From Astrocystis sublimbata (lineage: Eukaryota; Ascomycota; Sordariomycetes; Xylariales; Xylariaceae): 64,000 nucleotides of DNA. Shown one piece after another: positions 23,585-36,244 of this stretch. The stretch spans positions 248,001 to 312,000 of the forward strand of contig JAJNNY010000003.1 of the NCBI GenBank assembly GCA_022453515.1, written 5' to 3'. Under the pieces are notes generated by a model that worked only from the letters and a program-made list of their open reading frames with translations, was not told where the DNA came from and made no database searches. The position numbers and the translations under genes are program-made. The number at the start of each line of letters is the position of its first letter. Within the stretch, counting starts at the first letter, position 1.

Positions 23585-26558
23585 GTAAGATGCATTTTCC
23601 GGTATCACCGCGCCGGGATGACTCGCCCTCAGCAAGTGCTGTGTCACATCCACACCGCTCACTCAAGACGTGATGGCTGACGGGGAAGGATTTCGCTATC
23701 GTGATAAGATGCGCTTTCGGTCTGTCAGACTTCACCTTCCCTCCTTCCAAGCTTCTTCCTGCCTGCTGAAGCTGAGCCCTGACAACCTGAATGAGCGTCC
23801 CAAGTGCCCAGGTGAGTGGAACGCCCAACCAAGCCGGGTTTTGTCGATCTCACGGCCTAGACTTTACGTTGGCTGTCGATCAAGAACCCAATCGTGCTGA
23901 TCTTATACTGATCAAGACCCGGCATTATGCTCTTACTCGGAGTTCGCATTCAACGCTCCGTGATTCTCAAGTTTTCTGTCCGTGGGTTTGTCTGCGACTG
24001 TAGAAACCCTGATAGTCGAGTAGTGTCTCCATTCCCAGACTCCGTCTATCCATTCTCCCGGCCATGTAGATCTTTATGCACTCTACTGGGTCCGCTCTCG
24101 ATCATTCTGGTCACGTTACAAAGGACTTTGGGTGTTGTTGGTGAACTCACCTTTCATTGGTATTGCGTGCTGATCGCGGTCGTCTCCGACTAATGCACCC
24201 CTCGCAAGACCACGCAGGTACACGTGCCACCGCAGCGATATCTTCTCGGAGGGTAGGGCCAAAGAGCCTGCAGTGCACATTTCCCCCCTGGTGTTTCCTC
24301 TTCGTGGGTTGCATGAGGAGCGGGGTTTTCTTTAACATGTAGGGTTGTACCATGTGGTGTCTCGCATCTCCAATCACTATCTGCCTCGCTTGCTCCCCGC
24401 GTCAGGTCTGAAATGTTGTATTTTCCAACGGGCGGTAGGTAGTGAGTCATTGAGAAACCAGGCTCAATCAACATTTCCGTAAATGAATGGTAGGCATTAA
24501 TCCAGGTGAAGGGACACGACACCGGCCGGTCAGTGTTGGCCTCAATCTGGCCCTCAATGCCTTGCGACCAATAAGTGTAAAATATCGCCGCCAGGTGGAT
24601 AGACATAATATATCTAGGTAGTCAACAATGCGCGTACATCGAGGCCGTTGATTCGCTGTCGGGAGCCATCTATGCTTCCCTCTCACGTGTCCCTTCACTC
24701 CAAGGTTGGGTGTCCATCCCCCAACTTGGAAGGGCGATTAATATAAGCAATATGGGATGCATGCATATTTGACTATCACCCTCCAAGTTGAACACTGATG
24801 CCTAACTGGTAGTAATTCTCCCACGTCGACTACTATTGATTATCGATGTGTAAGTTCCCGGTAACACCCTTTCGTTCTGAAATGAAATAGTCATTACCGT
24901 TGGTCTCACCAGACGCTGAAATCGCCACCTCACGCTGCTTCAAGGGTTGGCACAAACATAGTCAGAGTCGGCACACGCCCGACGGCTGTTATACGCATGG
25001 TAAGAGGATTGACGCGCATTGGCTGCCGCTGGATGTTCGACGGAATAGTTCCGTCGTGCTTCTCGACTATTCGCCAACCTGATGGCCAGGGCCAGGTTCC
25101 GAGGCTTCTCAACTAGCTATGTCCGGAATGCAACTTCATATATACAGCCCGCCAGATTGCATATGCTGCCTTGGAAAGTCGTCGTGCACACAATTAAATA
25201 CCACAACTCCCCACTTCCGGTCATTCCCAAGACTCTTGGCTTGACGGTATGCTGGTTCCGGCAACCCGACCAGATCTATGAATAATAAGCTTCCGTGATA
25301 AAATATCGAGAAGCATAGGATTTTTTCAGACCTGAATGGTACTTTGGTTGATTGCTACGATTCGAATAGCAAGTGGAGTTTCGCTCCAAACCGCATTTAT
25401 CCATGGCGTGTTACCATGCATTGAAATCGCACAGCATCGCTGTGATAAAAGTCGAATGAATACGAAGTGGTGCAACAGGAAGGTTTTGCATTTGAAAATG
25501 CAGTTTCCCAAATTAATCTAAACTGTTGGCACGCACTTTCGCCTTGAAACTTCTCGACCTCAATGGCCCTCCCGAGGCCACAAAGTAGGTGGCATCTAAA
25601 GGTATGACATGGTAGGAATTAATATTGCAAAAAAGGGTGTTCCCCGAAACCGCAGCCTCACGAAGGCAGCATACGTTCTTATGATGATTGTGCAGTAGTA
25701 ATACGGCTTCTCTGGACAGCAGCCAGGGTTTTAGATCCATAATCTCATAAGACCGGAGCGAAGACTTTTGCTCGCACCATGTCAAGTGCTTTTTGCAATA
25801 GAGCGAAGGAATATAGCAGTAGCCAAGTAGAACAGTAGAACAGTAGGGGTCAGGTGTCAATCCTATTGATTCCTGGGCTCTCCCATTCAGTGGGAGTCGC
25901 CCAGCCCTTATATACACAGATCTCGTAGCCCAAACAGCCCTCTACAGGGGAGCCCTAGGTCGAGGTGAAGCTCATGCTATGGTGCTACCTTGCACCTGAC
26001 ACACCATGTCCAAAGGTGAACACAGATGTACAGAAATTTTGAGCTTAGTAAAAAGGAACCTCTTTTAATTATAAATGGCTGATTTTTGCAATGTCTAACC
26101 ACTGTACTGCTGGATGAAATCGCTGCTTCGTGCCGGCAGTCGAATTGATTAGCTATCCAAAAAGCGAAAAAGAAGAGACCGGAAATATATGTTTGCTACT
26201 AGATGTGAGCAAAAAGGAAGTAACAAGTGTGACTTCATGGCAGATATCCAATGATCGTTCGAAAATTAGTTGTAAATAGCTACTTTTGTGACCGGGTCAT
26301 GGCCTATGTTTAGTTCTAGCCCTACTCTCCCATTGTGTAAAGTATTGGTGACACGGCATCAATGGGGCCCAAATGTAGAACACCGTAACAAAAAAAATAG
26401 AACATCAAGATTTCATCAGCTTCCTATTGGCAAACGGTCGCATATAGTCCTCAATGTCGATATTACACCCGCTCCATGGACGTCACCAAATCTTCTCGCT
26501 GTGCTCGTTTGAGTTTGCTGATGTATTACCGCGTGTCATACGGGACGCACGGGCTAAA

Positions 26559-26581
26559 CCCCCCCCCCCCCCCCCCCCCCC
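26559..26581. repeat. 23-base cytosine homopolymer
   Basis: A run of 23 C residues in AT-rich intergenic sequence, followed at once by CTGAGCGGGG. Homopolymer length is prone to sequencing and replication error, so the true length may differ. Confidence 0.9.
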
Positions 26582-28348
26582 TGAGCGGGGTAATCCTGTA
26601 TATAAAGCCTACCTGGCATGGCCCAAGGCCTAGGAGGAATTTCTCTTCCTCAAGACCTTTGACGCTATAGCTAAATATTAGATTATTTAAGGAATATTTT
26701 CCCAAGGCCTTGACCCCCTTGTAACACCGCGTGAGTAGCTTGGAAATGCAAAATTAATTTTGTAGTTTTAGATTTGTCCTGGCGTTTATCGAAGCAAACG
26801 ATTACAAAGGATCGTCTTGAGCTTGGATCGAACATAGTTGTTATAGTCGATACTTGTCGTCTCCCCTACTCCACAGGATAGTATACCAATCATGATAAGG
26901 TGTGTAGGACAAGCGAGTGCAATTGCCGGGCATCCCATCGCAAATCCCTGCATGACTAAATCCCGAGCCGCCGTGGTATCAGCATTGGCTACCCAGATTG
27001 TTGCGTACATAAGGACAACACATAGTGAACGGCTGCCCGCCTCTTTTTCTACAACAACGTCCTAGTCTCGACAGGCATCAAAAACTGGTAATACCACGCG
27101 TATACTCGTTCCATATATTCTGTTAAATTTGTGCACATGGCGATAAATAACTCCTTTAGCTGAAGTTAGGCAACCATTTGCATGCACCACTCCGAATGAT
27201 CTGAGTAGGGACACCCGCCGAGCCTCAACTTCTGTAGGCCAGTAGGTAGCTGGAACTATAACGATTGACTAATATTCGTTGGAGAAGCTGCAGTGTAAAG
27301 GCTATTAAGCATGATAATACTTACTACTTGACTCTAAATACCAACTGAACAATGAAGCTATAATTATAATGCTCAGATAACTTTGATCATTAAGATGTTC
27401 CTTTATTCCAAACTCCGTATCGTTGTATGTTCTTCGTCGTATCGGAAGAATACTTGATCAAGTGCCAGTTTAATCTCTTCGCTCAGGAGACAGCCCCAGT
27501 AACTTTCATCCTTCGTGAATGTATGAATCATCAAACGTAACATGATAGAGTAGTTATCTCGGAGTTGTCTGATTGCTCGCCTCGATGTATAACAATCTTG
27601 ACAACACCAAGCTTTGGACCTACCTAAAGTCATATTTTGAGGCGAGTGAAGTTTGCCCGAGGAACCGGATCCTTAATCTCACAAGTTTGCTGCGATAGAC
27701 AGTCGAGGATAGTATCTTGAGGTGACATGTACCATCCCTCCAGGCTGGCTACGTGGTTTGCTTATGATGGTTGCTTTGCACGGTTCAATACTGACATATT
27801 ATGGACAATATCTGCGCATGGGTATATGCAACCGCTTTGTGTGAAAGGGAAAGGGGGGGGTTCACTAGAAAGGTCTAATGGTGCGTCAATCTCACTCAGA
27901 CTCAACTCGAATTATTCATATTTAGGGATCCACTCAAGACTTCATCAGACTTCGATATATAATTGACAATCATCGGTTTTTCTTTCGCGAGGTGTTCATA
28001 TAATAGATGTGTGCATGGCCACAATCGGTCATGGGTTTATGAGTTCGAAGACACTATCACGACATCCATCACCTCTTTGCACACCGAGGCATCTCAATCA
28101 AATGGAATCGCACATGAGGAATGCCTTGCGTGAGCTGCGAAGAAGTGTCGATCAGTTGATGAAAGGGTATATGAGCCATCCACCCTGCTCATTCAGGGAA
28201 CTGTATGTGCTGTGGCTTGTGTCGGCTTTTCCATCACGTAAGGAGGTGGTCGTGCGTAGAATCAGGCAAACGACAGTACAGAAACTGTGTCACAAGTAGT
28301 ATTGATATACTGCTACATGTATTCCTAAACGCTCATATTCTGGATTAC

Positions 28349-29373
28349 TTATAAACCATTGATCCCTATCTTGAGATATGCCGGGTCATCATCGATTCGT
28401 TTTCTAATCTCTCCATTCTGCAACTTTTCCACATCCCACGACGCCCACACGAACCGACCATGGAGGAAGCTGGCTTCAGGCGACGCGGCCCAGACAGCGA
28501 AATGCCCGGGCAGGTCAACTATACAGAATAAGTAACAAATCCAGCCACTTAAAATGGTGATGTAAGGTCATTCTCCAAGCACTTACCATGATCCCAGGGT
28601 ATCATATCCTCCGTGTATCCTTTGCCTTGGGCGTTCTCGGTAAATATGGCACCTGGGTGATAGCTGATGATCTGCAGTTCTTCAGACGGAGTGTCCTGTG
28701 CGATCAGCTGCAGCCCCAGCTGGACTGAGTGCTTCGTCAATCCATAACCGGGAAATTCTTTACCGACACTGAAATCGTGTACGGAAACAGAAGACACGTA
28801 AATAAGGTACTATTGTTCCCATCCAGTCAGGTATGGCTCAGTAGTAGGTAGACGCGACTGCGGAGATGTACTCGCCTTGGTGGCCGAACCGCCTTTCCTC
28901 TCTTGCCTATAAAACTCCTCCGACATCTGCAGTGGCGCTCGAACGTTCGAGTCGTACAATTTCCAGATATCCTTAACGCCTATGTCGCGGAGCGGCTTCT
29001 CCGGAGGAAATGCGACAGCATTGAGCACCAGGACGTCCACTACCGTGCCCTCTGCCTTAAGCCTGGACCAAAGAGCTTCGACGGATGCTTCGTTCGAGAC
29101 ATCGCATGGGATCCCAACCACTTCCGTTTCGCCGGCCTCTCGTTTCAGGTTTTCTGCGGCTTGGGCCACGACTTCTGTTCGACGGCCGGTGATGATCACT
29201 TTTGCTGCTGAGGCTTTGGCGAACCCCCGGGCAATGCCATACCCGATGCCAGTGTTGCCGCCAGAGATCAGAACGGTCTTCCCGGCCTGCGAAAGCTCAG
29301 GTCGCTCGGGGGAGATTGCTGGGTAGGTGTTGTTGTGGACAGGGTCCGTGAACGTCGCGTACTTGCCAAACAT
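28349..29373 (-). CDS. Short-chain dehydrogenase/reductase (SDR)
   Basis: NAD(P)-dependent oxidoreductase of unknown substrate. Proposed exons are 29373-28876, 28809-28587 and 28518-28349, giving 296 aa. The Rossmann motif GGNTGIG is at residues 38-44, VLNA stands for the usual NNAG strand, the catalytic-serine strand VSSVS is at 171-175, and the Y-x3-K pair is Y188/K192 (GYGLTKHS). The ending WASWDVEKL and the following residues resemble the usual C terminus of fungal members. Intron 1 is odd: the only frame-compatible junction I find begins GCGAGT after CCAAG and ends AATAG, so it would be a GC-AG intron; the flanks join as SATK|YLIYVSSVS. Intron 2 has normal GTAAGT and TAG. Without splicing intron 1 the frame stops 21 codons later. 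Probably a real gene; a damaged donor is possible. Confidence 0.82.
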
Positions 29374-30009
29374 GTCGACCGCCCGTTTGCGATACCAATA
29401 GATGTGGAATACTTTTTCCTTTTCCTAAGGTGATATATTTTCAGCCGTAAACGAAATGTTATAATCCATTTGAAGGGGTTGCCACACCCGTATAACGCCG
29501 TACTACGCCATAAGAGGGATGGATGAGCTGTCAAAATACACACCCGGCATTACCATAAGTGGAAGTCCCACATAGCGAAGGTAACCTTAGCTTCCGCTCC
29601 TCCCACCGCCGCATCTTTGCATAATACATCACAAGTAGGTACCTAAGGAGAGGTATGTTAACTATCACGTTCTTGGACCGCCTTTTGAGCATCAAGTCTG
29701 AAAGTTTCCTGCACCATCTCTTGATGATGCCTGATTTACAACTTATTTCTGGTTGCCATTAAACTAGGCGCTTGGTTGCACGAGATAGGATTGACTGGTC
29801 CATTGCTAAATGCTCAAAATCTACATAGGCATCTAGTCTATAGCTGACAAGGCATCGTTCAGTCCGCGAAGAGCACGAATGTATCTCACTGTTGACTCAG
29901 TTCCACAATGCATAGATAATGAGAATTGATCATTCGGATCGTATTGAAATTACAATATATGTACATTGAATGAACGCTAATGGAACTAAACTCCCATACT
30001 AGGTAACCA
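29374..30009. other. Intergenic region between SDR and MFS genes
   Basis: Lies upstream of the SDR start and downstream of the MFS stop, both on the minus strand. AT-rich from about 29740. It contains one AGGTACCT word near 29637. No gene seen. Confidence 0.6.
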
Positions 30010-31996
30010 TTAATGACTTTCCTGAACAGAAGGGATTGTTGTTAAATTATTGTGCAACGAGTTGTTGAACGCCTCCCCATGCATATCTCCCACTTCATCA
30101 TCAGCCTCGTCCACACTATTCCTCCGGCTCACGTTTCGAGACACATTGCGGCTCTGGCGACGTGATGTCGCGTGGTGGCTGGATTCGTAAGAACTACGCC
30201 GTGATTCGGGGCCAAATTTGGGACGCGTTGGACCTCTGGTGGGGGGTATCATCGCAGCAGAACTCTCGACGTCGTTATTGGCGGCGGCAACGTTAGCTGG
30301 ATGTTCAGCTACGCTGGAGCGACGAGTAACAACACTCGCTCGGCGGCCATTAACCTCAGCCGTACCTTGTGCTAAACTCTGCGCGAATGGAGATCGCTTG
30401 CGAAGCTGAGGCCCCTTCCAATACACCCAATAGACGGCTGCAACTAGGACAACCGAAATCGCAAACAGAATAAGAGACGGATATTCGAAGTTTTTATGTT
30501 GGGCAGCTCCGATGTTGGTATAAAACGGCGTGGCAGGGACTGTGAGCACACCAGCCAAGAAGTCGCGGGCCCAGCCATTGCCACCAGTAGCCGAGGCTGA
30601 GTAGGGACCATAAGCGCAGATCATGTAGTCGATGGTAGCCATATAGATAGCGTAGTTGGCAATACCGATGATGGCTGTAGCTATCACAGGGCCAATCCAA
30701 TGAAGCGGGGGCCCGGCGCTCGCAAAAGCGAATATAAGTAAGCCTATAGGCAGCATAGGTGCAAGCCATAGCAGAAGATACATTCTCGACTCGTATTGAG
30801 CATGTTCATCATCGGGATGCTTTTCTCTTCGCTTCTGGTTATGGCTGAAAGAGGGGATGAAGATGGCCCACGCAATCAAGTATCCCACACCAAAACCGGT
30901 AAACGCTAGGCCAACTTGCCAACTGTTGAAGTCCCACTGTTTGTAGACGAGTGCAAGGGATTGAATCTGGACGAAAATGAGGGCATCGGAGAAACCAGAG
31001 AGCAATGACAAGGTTAAAACGATAGGCTCGGTAACGAACATGCGGAACGGTCGGAACCAGGTTGAGAGGAGCTCTTTAACGGTAAAACGTTTCCAGATGG
31101 ACTCGATCTCGTCAGGGCCATAGACTTCTTCTCCGTTCTTTCTACGCTTCTTGGCAATATGGTTCATCATGACGGTAGTTCGTGTCTCCGGGACAGTGAA
31201 GAGGTGGAGCAGTTGAACAGCAGCGCCGAAGATGAGCTGAATCCAGATGCACCATTTCCAGGCCTGACCAGGCGCAAGGATTTCGACGAAACCTCCAACA
31301 ATTGGTCCAAGTACAGAGCCACCGACCGACGAGAACACGCTACGAGGCGGGGAACGTCAGAACCGGGAAATGATGAAGTCAAGTTTGGGAGGGGCGCACT
31401 TACATATATGCAACAGCATACTGCTGTCGGTCAGCTTCGTACAGATCGGCAATCATACCCAACGTCACACTACCACCGGCGGTGGACAAACCACCCAGTG
31501 CTCTGCCGACGAGGAGTGATCCAAAGTTGGGAGCCAACACAACGGGCAAATTCCATATGTTGGTGAGAAAGAGCGAAAGCTGTAGGATGGGCTTTCGACC
31601 GAATTCCTCCGACCATGGCGCCCACAGCTCACATCCGAAAGCATATGTGATTAGATAGATAGCAGCACCGACGCGGGCGGCCTGCTCGCTGACATTGAAT
31701 TCCTCCGAGATACCGACGATACCGTTAGAGTATAGCGACGTGTTGAAGTTCATAGAGGTCTGGACGAGGAAAATGACGGTCAGGATCCACCATTTCTTCG
31801 TTTCTGAAAAGGCATAGCCCAACTCGCTTTCGCAATCTTCTTCCTTGATTTGCCGCTTGCCCGTCGCGCCTTCAGTCTGCTGTTTCTCGGACTCAAGGGC
31901 GTGGGGACTGTCGGCAGCCTTGTGACTCGAAGCCGAGCTGTCTGCGTTTGGGGACGATGTGCCCGGCAGGGATTGCTTCTCCGAGACGTTCGCCAT
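30010..31996 (-). CDS. MFS transporter, DHA1 drug:H+ antiporter type (polyamine/multidrug-like)
   Basis: Predicted plasma-membrane exporter. Two exons, 31996-31404 and 31339-30010, give 640 aa; the junction (GTAAGT...GTAG) joins as VAYI|VFSSVGGS. The N terminus (about 65 aa) is hydrophilic. TM1 follows at KWWILTVIFLVQTSMNF. The loop motif APWSEEFGRKP is the MFS motif A between TM2 and TM3. GGSVLGPIVGGF is the antiporter motif C in TM5, which supports the drug:H+ antiporter group. The second half has six further hydrophobic segments, ending with LILFAISVVLVAAVYWVYWKG. The last 110 residues are a Ser/Arg-rich cytosolic tail with RRSS, RRSS and RRNS sites, good candidates for basophilic kinases. 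The nearest ATG in frame with the body is chosen as start. The neighbouring SDR is on the same strand, but no biosynthetic genes are nearby, so the substrate cannot be inferred. Confidence 0.88.
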
Positions 31997-32433
31997 TTCG
32001 CCAACCCCGATCGTATTCAACTATTCGGATGTTCAGATAATAGAAGAGGCTTGGATTATGTTGGATTTGAAGTATACGAGGCACGGAGCCTAGACCAGCG
32101 CATCAGGGATGCGGTGGAATGATAATCCTGCAAGGAGGAGTCCGAGTGCGGAGAGGGTGGGAAAGATCTGGAGAAGAACGTGGGAAAGCTTGGGGATGGG
32201 TTTAGGAAATGTGGACTATATATACAAAGGCTGGAGGCTGGCAGCACGCTCTTCCCCAGTTTCCACTCTGGCGTAATACGCAACATACCGGTACGGTCTG
32301 GACAATCCGGCGAGCAGGAGCAGGACTGGAGCAAAGCTCTGCCCGAGCTCTGGGAAGCGTGGGCCGACCATGAGCACAGTTGAGGCACAGTGGCTGGCGA
32401 GCTGGCTCTTTGTCGGCTCTCCACGTCCTGCAT

Positions 32434-32472
32434 GGGGTTCTGGGGATTCTGGGGGTTCTGCACGAGGTTCTG
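32434..32472 (+). repeat. Imperfect 9-bp tandem repeat around GGGGTTCTG
   Basis: TTCTG cores begin at 32438, 32447, 32456 and 32468 within G-rich spacers. Short degenerate tandem repeat in the upstream region of the MFS gene. Confidence 0.75.
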
Positions 32473-35177
32473 TATGGGGCACAATGGGGACATTTCTGCA
32501 TGTCTTCCAGTCGAGGAAGTGATGATGTACGCGAAAAGTGGGCGAAGGAATTTGTCTTCGTCCCACACCAGAACCACAGTTCTCGCTATGTCCGAACATG
32601 CGCCTGTGACATGCCTCACTCGCCTCGCCTGCTTACATCGATCGAGGTACGAAACTATGTGACGAGCAGGACCCGGAGCTGGCGACTCGCTGAATCGTCC
32701 ACGATGGATGCTGAGGCCAACCGACCTACTGAGACGTACTTACGCCAAACGCACAGAGCCGTGGGTTCCTGTGCTGGTGAAAGCGCGAGGCTATCGCCGA
32801 GAAATGGGACTCGTACTCGTACGAGTAAACATGCTCGGCAGACGTACTGTGCAGAAAATACTTACTGCAGCACGCGTCGGCGTGCAAATGCGTCATGGGC
32901 TGATGGAACGGGTCCGAGCTTACAGATAGGCTCAAGTGGATCGGGTCTCACGTTTTCAGACTCTTGTCCAGGATGGTGACAGGCGAGAAGAGGCTGTCTC
33001 GGCTGTTGGTCGGTTGATGCTGGGCAAGAGGTGCTAGGCTCGCTAGGCAAGAATAGAAAAGTCCCTCCCTGGCTCCACTTGTGGCCCGCCTCATGACATA
33101 ACCGCTTCTGAAAGCGGATCCGCGCACGCGAGCTCGCGAGGTGCTAATGGACAGGTGAGATGCAAGAGCAACCCACAAGCCCACATACGAGTTACGCAGA
33201 TGCCACTGCCGTATTCCTGCCGTATTGTCCGAACAGGAGGAGCACTCTAGATAATATCTCTACTGTAGGTACATACCTAGCCACGCTAGCCTACCCCGGA
33301 CAGAGCCCGGTCAGAAACTCGCACCTAGCTGCTTTTCATGTTCATCAATCCCGACTTCCCCCCACATGTTCCTTTTCCAACGAGCCTCAGCTCCCAACGA
33401 AGCTAGAGCAAACAGCTATAGCTGCTATACACGCAGCCGCTCCTTTCCCGCTCTAGCGTTTACGGAAGAACAAAAAAAAAGTGTCGAAAGAGAAAGAGAA
33501 GTGAAATGACGTCGGCTGGTTCCAAGTCCGATCTCATTGCATTGTGTAGGGCTATTTGTATGGGTTGCATCTAGAAACACGTCATGTGGTACCTTACTGC
33601 GTACGAGCTACGATTCTGTTCGTTCCAGCTTGGTGAGCTGCGGAAGGATGTGATTGGGAGTAAGCCTTTTGACGCAATAACTGGATGAACTGGATGCAAA
33701 ATTAGTAATAGGACATCTTGACGCATACACAGCACCTATCGGAATTTGCAAGTTGCGTTGGGAGCGAGTGCTGATCGGAGCAGAATATCGCGCATCGTGA
33801 CGATCCATATATGCATGGCTAATTGACCCCTTCCAGGCTCCAGGTTCGAGTCCACCGGCATAAGTACGAGTATATGGCACAACATACCGACTTTGTCGAA
33901 CACCTGACAGTAAAAAACATGATCTGACGAGGAACGTTCGAGATCCTAGTCCCGAGGCAGTAAGCCCGCTAAGCTTTAATAAGTTAGCATCGTCGCTGAC
34001 CCTGCCAAGCGACTTGGCGAGAGCTTATCTACGTCATCGACCCTGGGCCATCCCATGTGCCGATCCCTGACCCTCACATCAGAAGCTGACAAAAAAAAGC
34101 TTGCAAAAAGCTTAAACCTGACATTCGCAATCTTGTGTGAAACGTTTTCCCAAGCAATTGAAGAGCTGCTGCTGAGCCTAGTAGGTCGCAAACAACATCC
34201 GGACAGGTGTCAATAGTACTGAACCATGAGGCTCCCCTTATCACTCAGAGTTCCAGACTCAGTTTGCCATATAACATCCTTCATGTAGGTAATTAGGGGC
34301 TATACCCCTGTGCCCGTAGTAACCAGGTTTTCGGAGGTTAATTTGAACCCAACCGTGGTAACCGTGGTACTTCGAACAATGCGGCGTCTGAATTAGATCT
34401 GCTGTGCTTTAGAGATGGAAGTGAAAGTATTTCTCAGAGGTCCTACCGCAGTATATGTGACTATGTGGTTATAGAGCCAAAGTTGGCCAAATTCGCTGCA
34501 ATATCCATGCTACACAAAGATGATTGAATTTCTTGAACCGAGAGGCGATGCAAAAGGAATGACAAGAGGTGGCCAGTCGGTTCTGGAAGGGTTACTATAG
34601 CCTATAGTAATGGAGCGTCGTCGTTGCACCTTTACCCCTTTTATACACAACGTCCTTCCGCTGTAGCTACCTTGCCAAGATTATCAAGATAATTAGGAAC
34701 ATCTGGGCACCAGTCACAATGGGTAGGTAATATCATATTACCATCTTCATATTTGGTACAGCGGAATTTCAAAGTCTTGGTTGGTGGCAGCCTGCGCGAA
34801 TTCAGAAATTTCAAGCGCTTGGGCTTTCAAGACGCACCGAGGCACGCCCTGAATACCAGTTGTTTGACATGATATCTCCATGTCGAATTTGCAATTTTCC
34901 CTTATAAGGAATAACAAGGACATGGTCCTCTTTGTCATCCAGCGCTCAACTATGGAGTCTCCTGCAGTCGGGCATTAAATACAGTGGGTTTACTGTAAAC
35001 ATGCATTTGTTCTGATCACCGCGTCGATATTAGTATTAGCATCACCGATCGGCGGTAATCGAGAAATTATACATGCCAGGCCCCCAGGACTCGAAAACCC
35101 GCAGTGGGTATCATTGATGAGGCCAATGCCAATCACCCTGGCATACTTCTATTTTTGTGTTCATGGATATACATACA

Positions 35178-35180
<3 letters not shown>

Positions 35181-35210
<30 letters not shown>
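35181..35210. repeat. (TG)15 microsatellite
   Basis: Fifteen uninterrupted TG dinucleotides in an intergenic region, 450 bp beyond the 3' end of the thioredoxin gene. Confidence 0.95.
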
Positions 35211-35215
<5 letters not shown>

Positions 35216-35660
35216 CAGTCTTGCGCAAAGAATTGCATGTACTCGACTAGGTGGAGCCTAAGGAACCCCTGACTTGTTTGCCTCGACAATCTGCAATTCC
35301 AGGTTCCGATTATGCAGGCGAAACCTTTGAATATAAATATAGGTGGATCAGCCTGATTTCCTATTAACCCCATATATCTGGGGTAGAATCGACAGATGGG
35401 TTGAAACCTAGAAGTACCTATTCATAATTACTGTTCTACGATCCCCTTGAGCCCCTTTCGCTATGCATCTGCCTTCAAAATTCCCCCTCACAGTCCGACC
35501 AAAGCTTTTCTTGAGCGTGTTGATCATAGACACAAACCCTCTGCGTTGTCCTAACTCAGCTTGGACTATCGACGAGAGTCTCGTCTCGCCGGGGTCGTAC
35601 ATTTCGAAGGCGGGGCTGACACGCGTTTCCATGAATGTCGACGCAGGCTTTAGCCATGGA

Positions 35661-36244
35661 TCATGCTGCGGCCTCGACCTTCTTCTTCGCAAGACCCCCA
35701 AGCTTCTCGGCTGCGGCAGTCAGACTTGCTGGGTCTGCTCCCCGGATCGCTTTCTGTCCATTCACAGCAACTTGGCGACCTTCCTTGAAGAAGAGGAAGG
35801 TCGGCACTAAAGCTCATGGGCGTCAATAACTCTCACTCGCACTCGATTTGTGCTCTTCACTCAGGAGAATCTGTCTGTGGAGAGTGCCAAACGGGGAGCT
35901 GATGGTACATACTGGCGGTGACGCCGTGCGTGCGCGCTGCATCTTGCACGTGGTCGACGTTGACCTTGGCAAAGGCAAGCACTTCAGACACGGAGTCAGC
36001 AACGGCCTTGCAGAGCAGGGACACTGTCCCTATGAGGCGAGGGGTGGAAGCGAAGGACTCTCGCAGTGAGTCGATGACATGACATACCACCGTCGACGCT
36101 GTGTTGACTTGCCAGCTTCTCGTAGACGGGCGCAATGGCCTTGCAAGGCGGGCACCAGTCAGCGTAGAAGTCTACAGCTACGTACGTTGTCGACGAGAAG
36201 AGCGCGGCGAGCTCGGCGCCCGAGGTGATGTGAGTGGCGCTCAT
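35661..36244 (-). CDS. Thioredoxin (WCPPC active site)
   Basis: Small dithiol-disulfide oxidoreductase. Three exons, 36244-36088, 35981-35913 and 35806-35661, give 123 aa, the usual size for a cytosolic thioredoxin. Residues 25-34 read DFYADWCPPC with active-site cysteines C31 and C34; the PP between them replaces the more common GP and is found in some thioredoxins. The joined middle reads HSVDG|VLAFAKVNVD and the next junction restores TA|MPTFLFFKEG, which supplies the conserved cis-proline loop. The end RGADPASLTAAAEKLGG is normal; a short basic/alanine tail follows. All introns are GT-AG. No targeting peptide is evident, so cytosolic location is inferred. Confidence 0.93.

Larger units (their letters stand above)
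20331..28348. other. 8-kb stretch without a convincing intact gene
   Basis: The longest gene-poor stretch outside the retroelement. The first part is the upstream region of the glucanase gene. Contents: a CTAGGTACCTAG palindrome (21385-21396), a phased TGACGGG array (21983-22032), GTCT iterations near 22510, a 23-base C run (26559-26581), and AT-rich sequence after 24700. Two open frames of about 200 codons at 21566-22633 lie on opposite strands, overlap and look non-coding. A CT-rich leader followed by a short, gene-like start at 23495 may be a 5' gene remnant. Nothing else has recognisable protein features. Confidence 0.5.
31997..35660. other. 3.6-kb intergenic region
   Basis: The first kilobase is the MFS gene's upstream region and is GC-rich, with imperfect 9-bp iterations of GGGGTTCTG (32434-32472). 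The remainder becomes AT-rich and includes a (TG)15 microsatellite at 35181-35210. Overlapping open frames on both strands (32056-32980) have no recognisable protein sequence. I see no gene. Confidence 0.5.

Noticed and set aside
25513..25917. 134-codon minus-strand frame
   Set aside because: Open but without recognisable motif, leader or splice context; treated as chance in AT-rich spacer.
19428..31996. Secondary-metabolite or catabolic gene cluster (GH16, SDR, MFS)
   Set aside because: No backbone synthase or regulator is present, the genes are separated by an 8-kb gap, and each has a common stand-alone family.
32056..32980. Overlapping 187- and 199-codon frames on both strands
   Set aside because: Mutually overlapping, low-complexity repeats inside, no recognisable protein sequence; they lie in the upstream region of the MFS gene.
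33841..33870. GGTTCGAGTCC word resembling a tRNA B-box
   Set aside because: No A-box at the proper distance and no cloverleaf pairing could be found.
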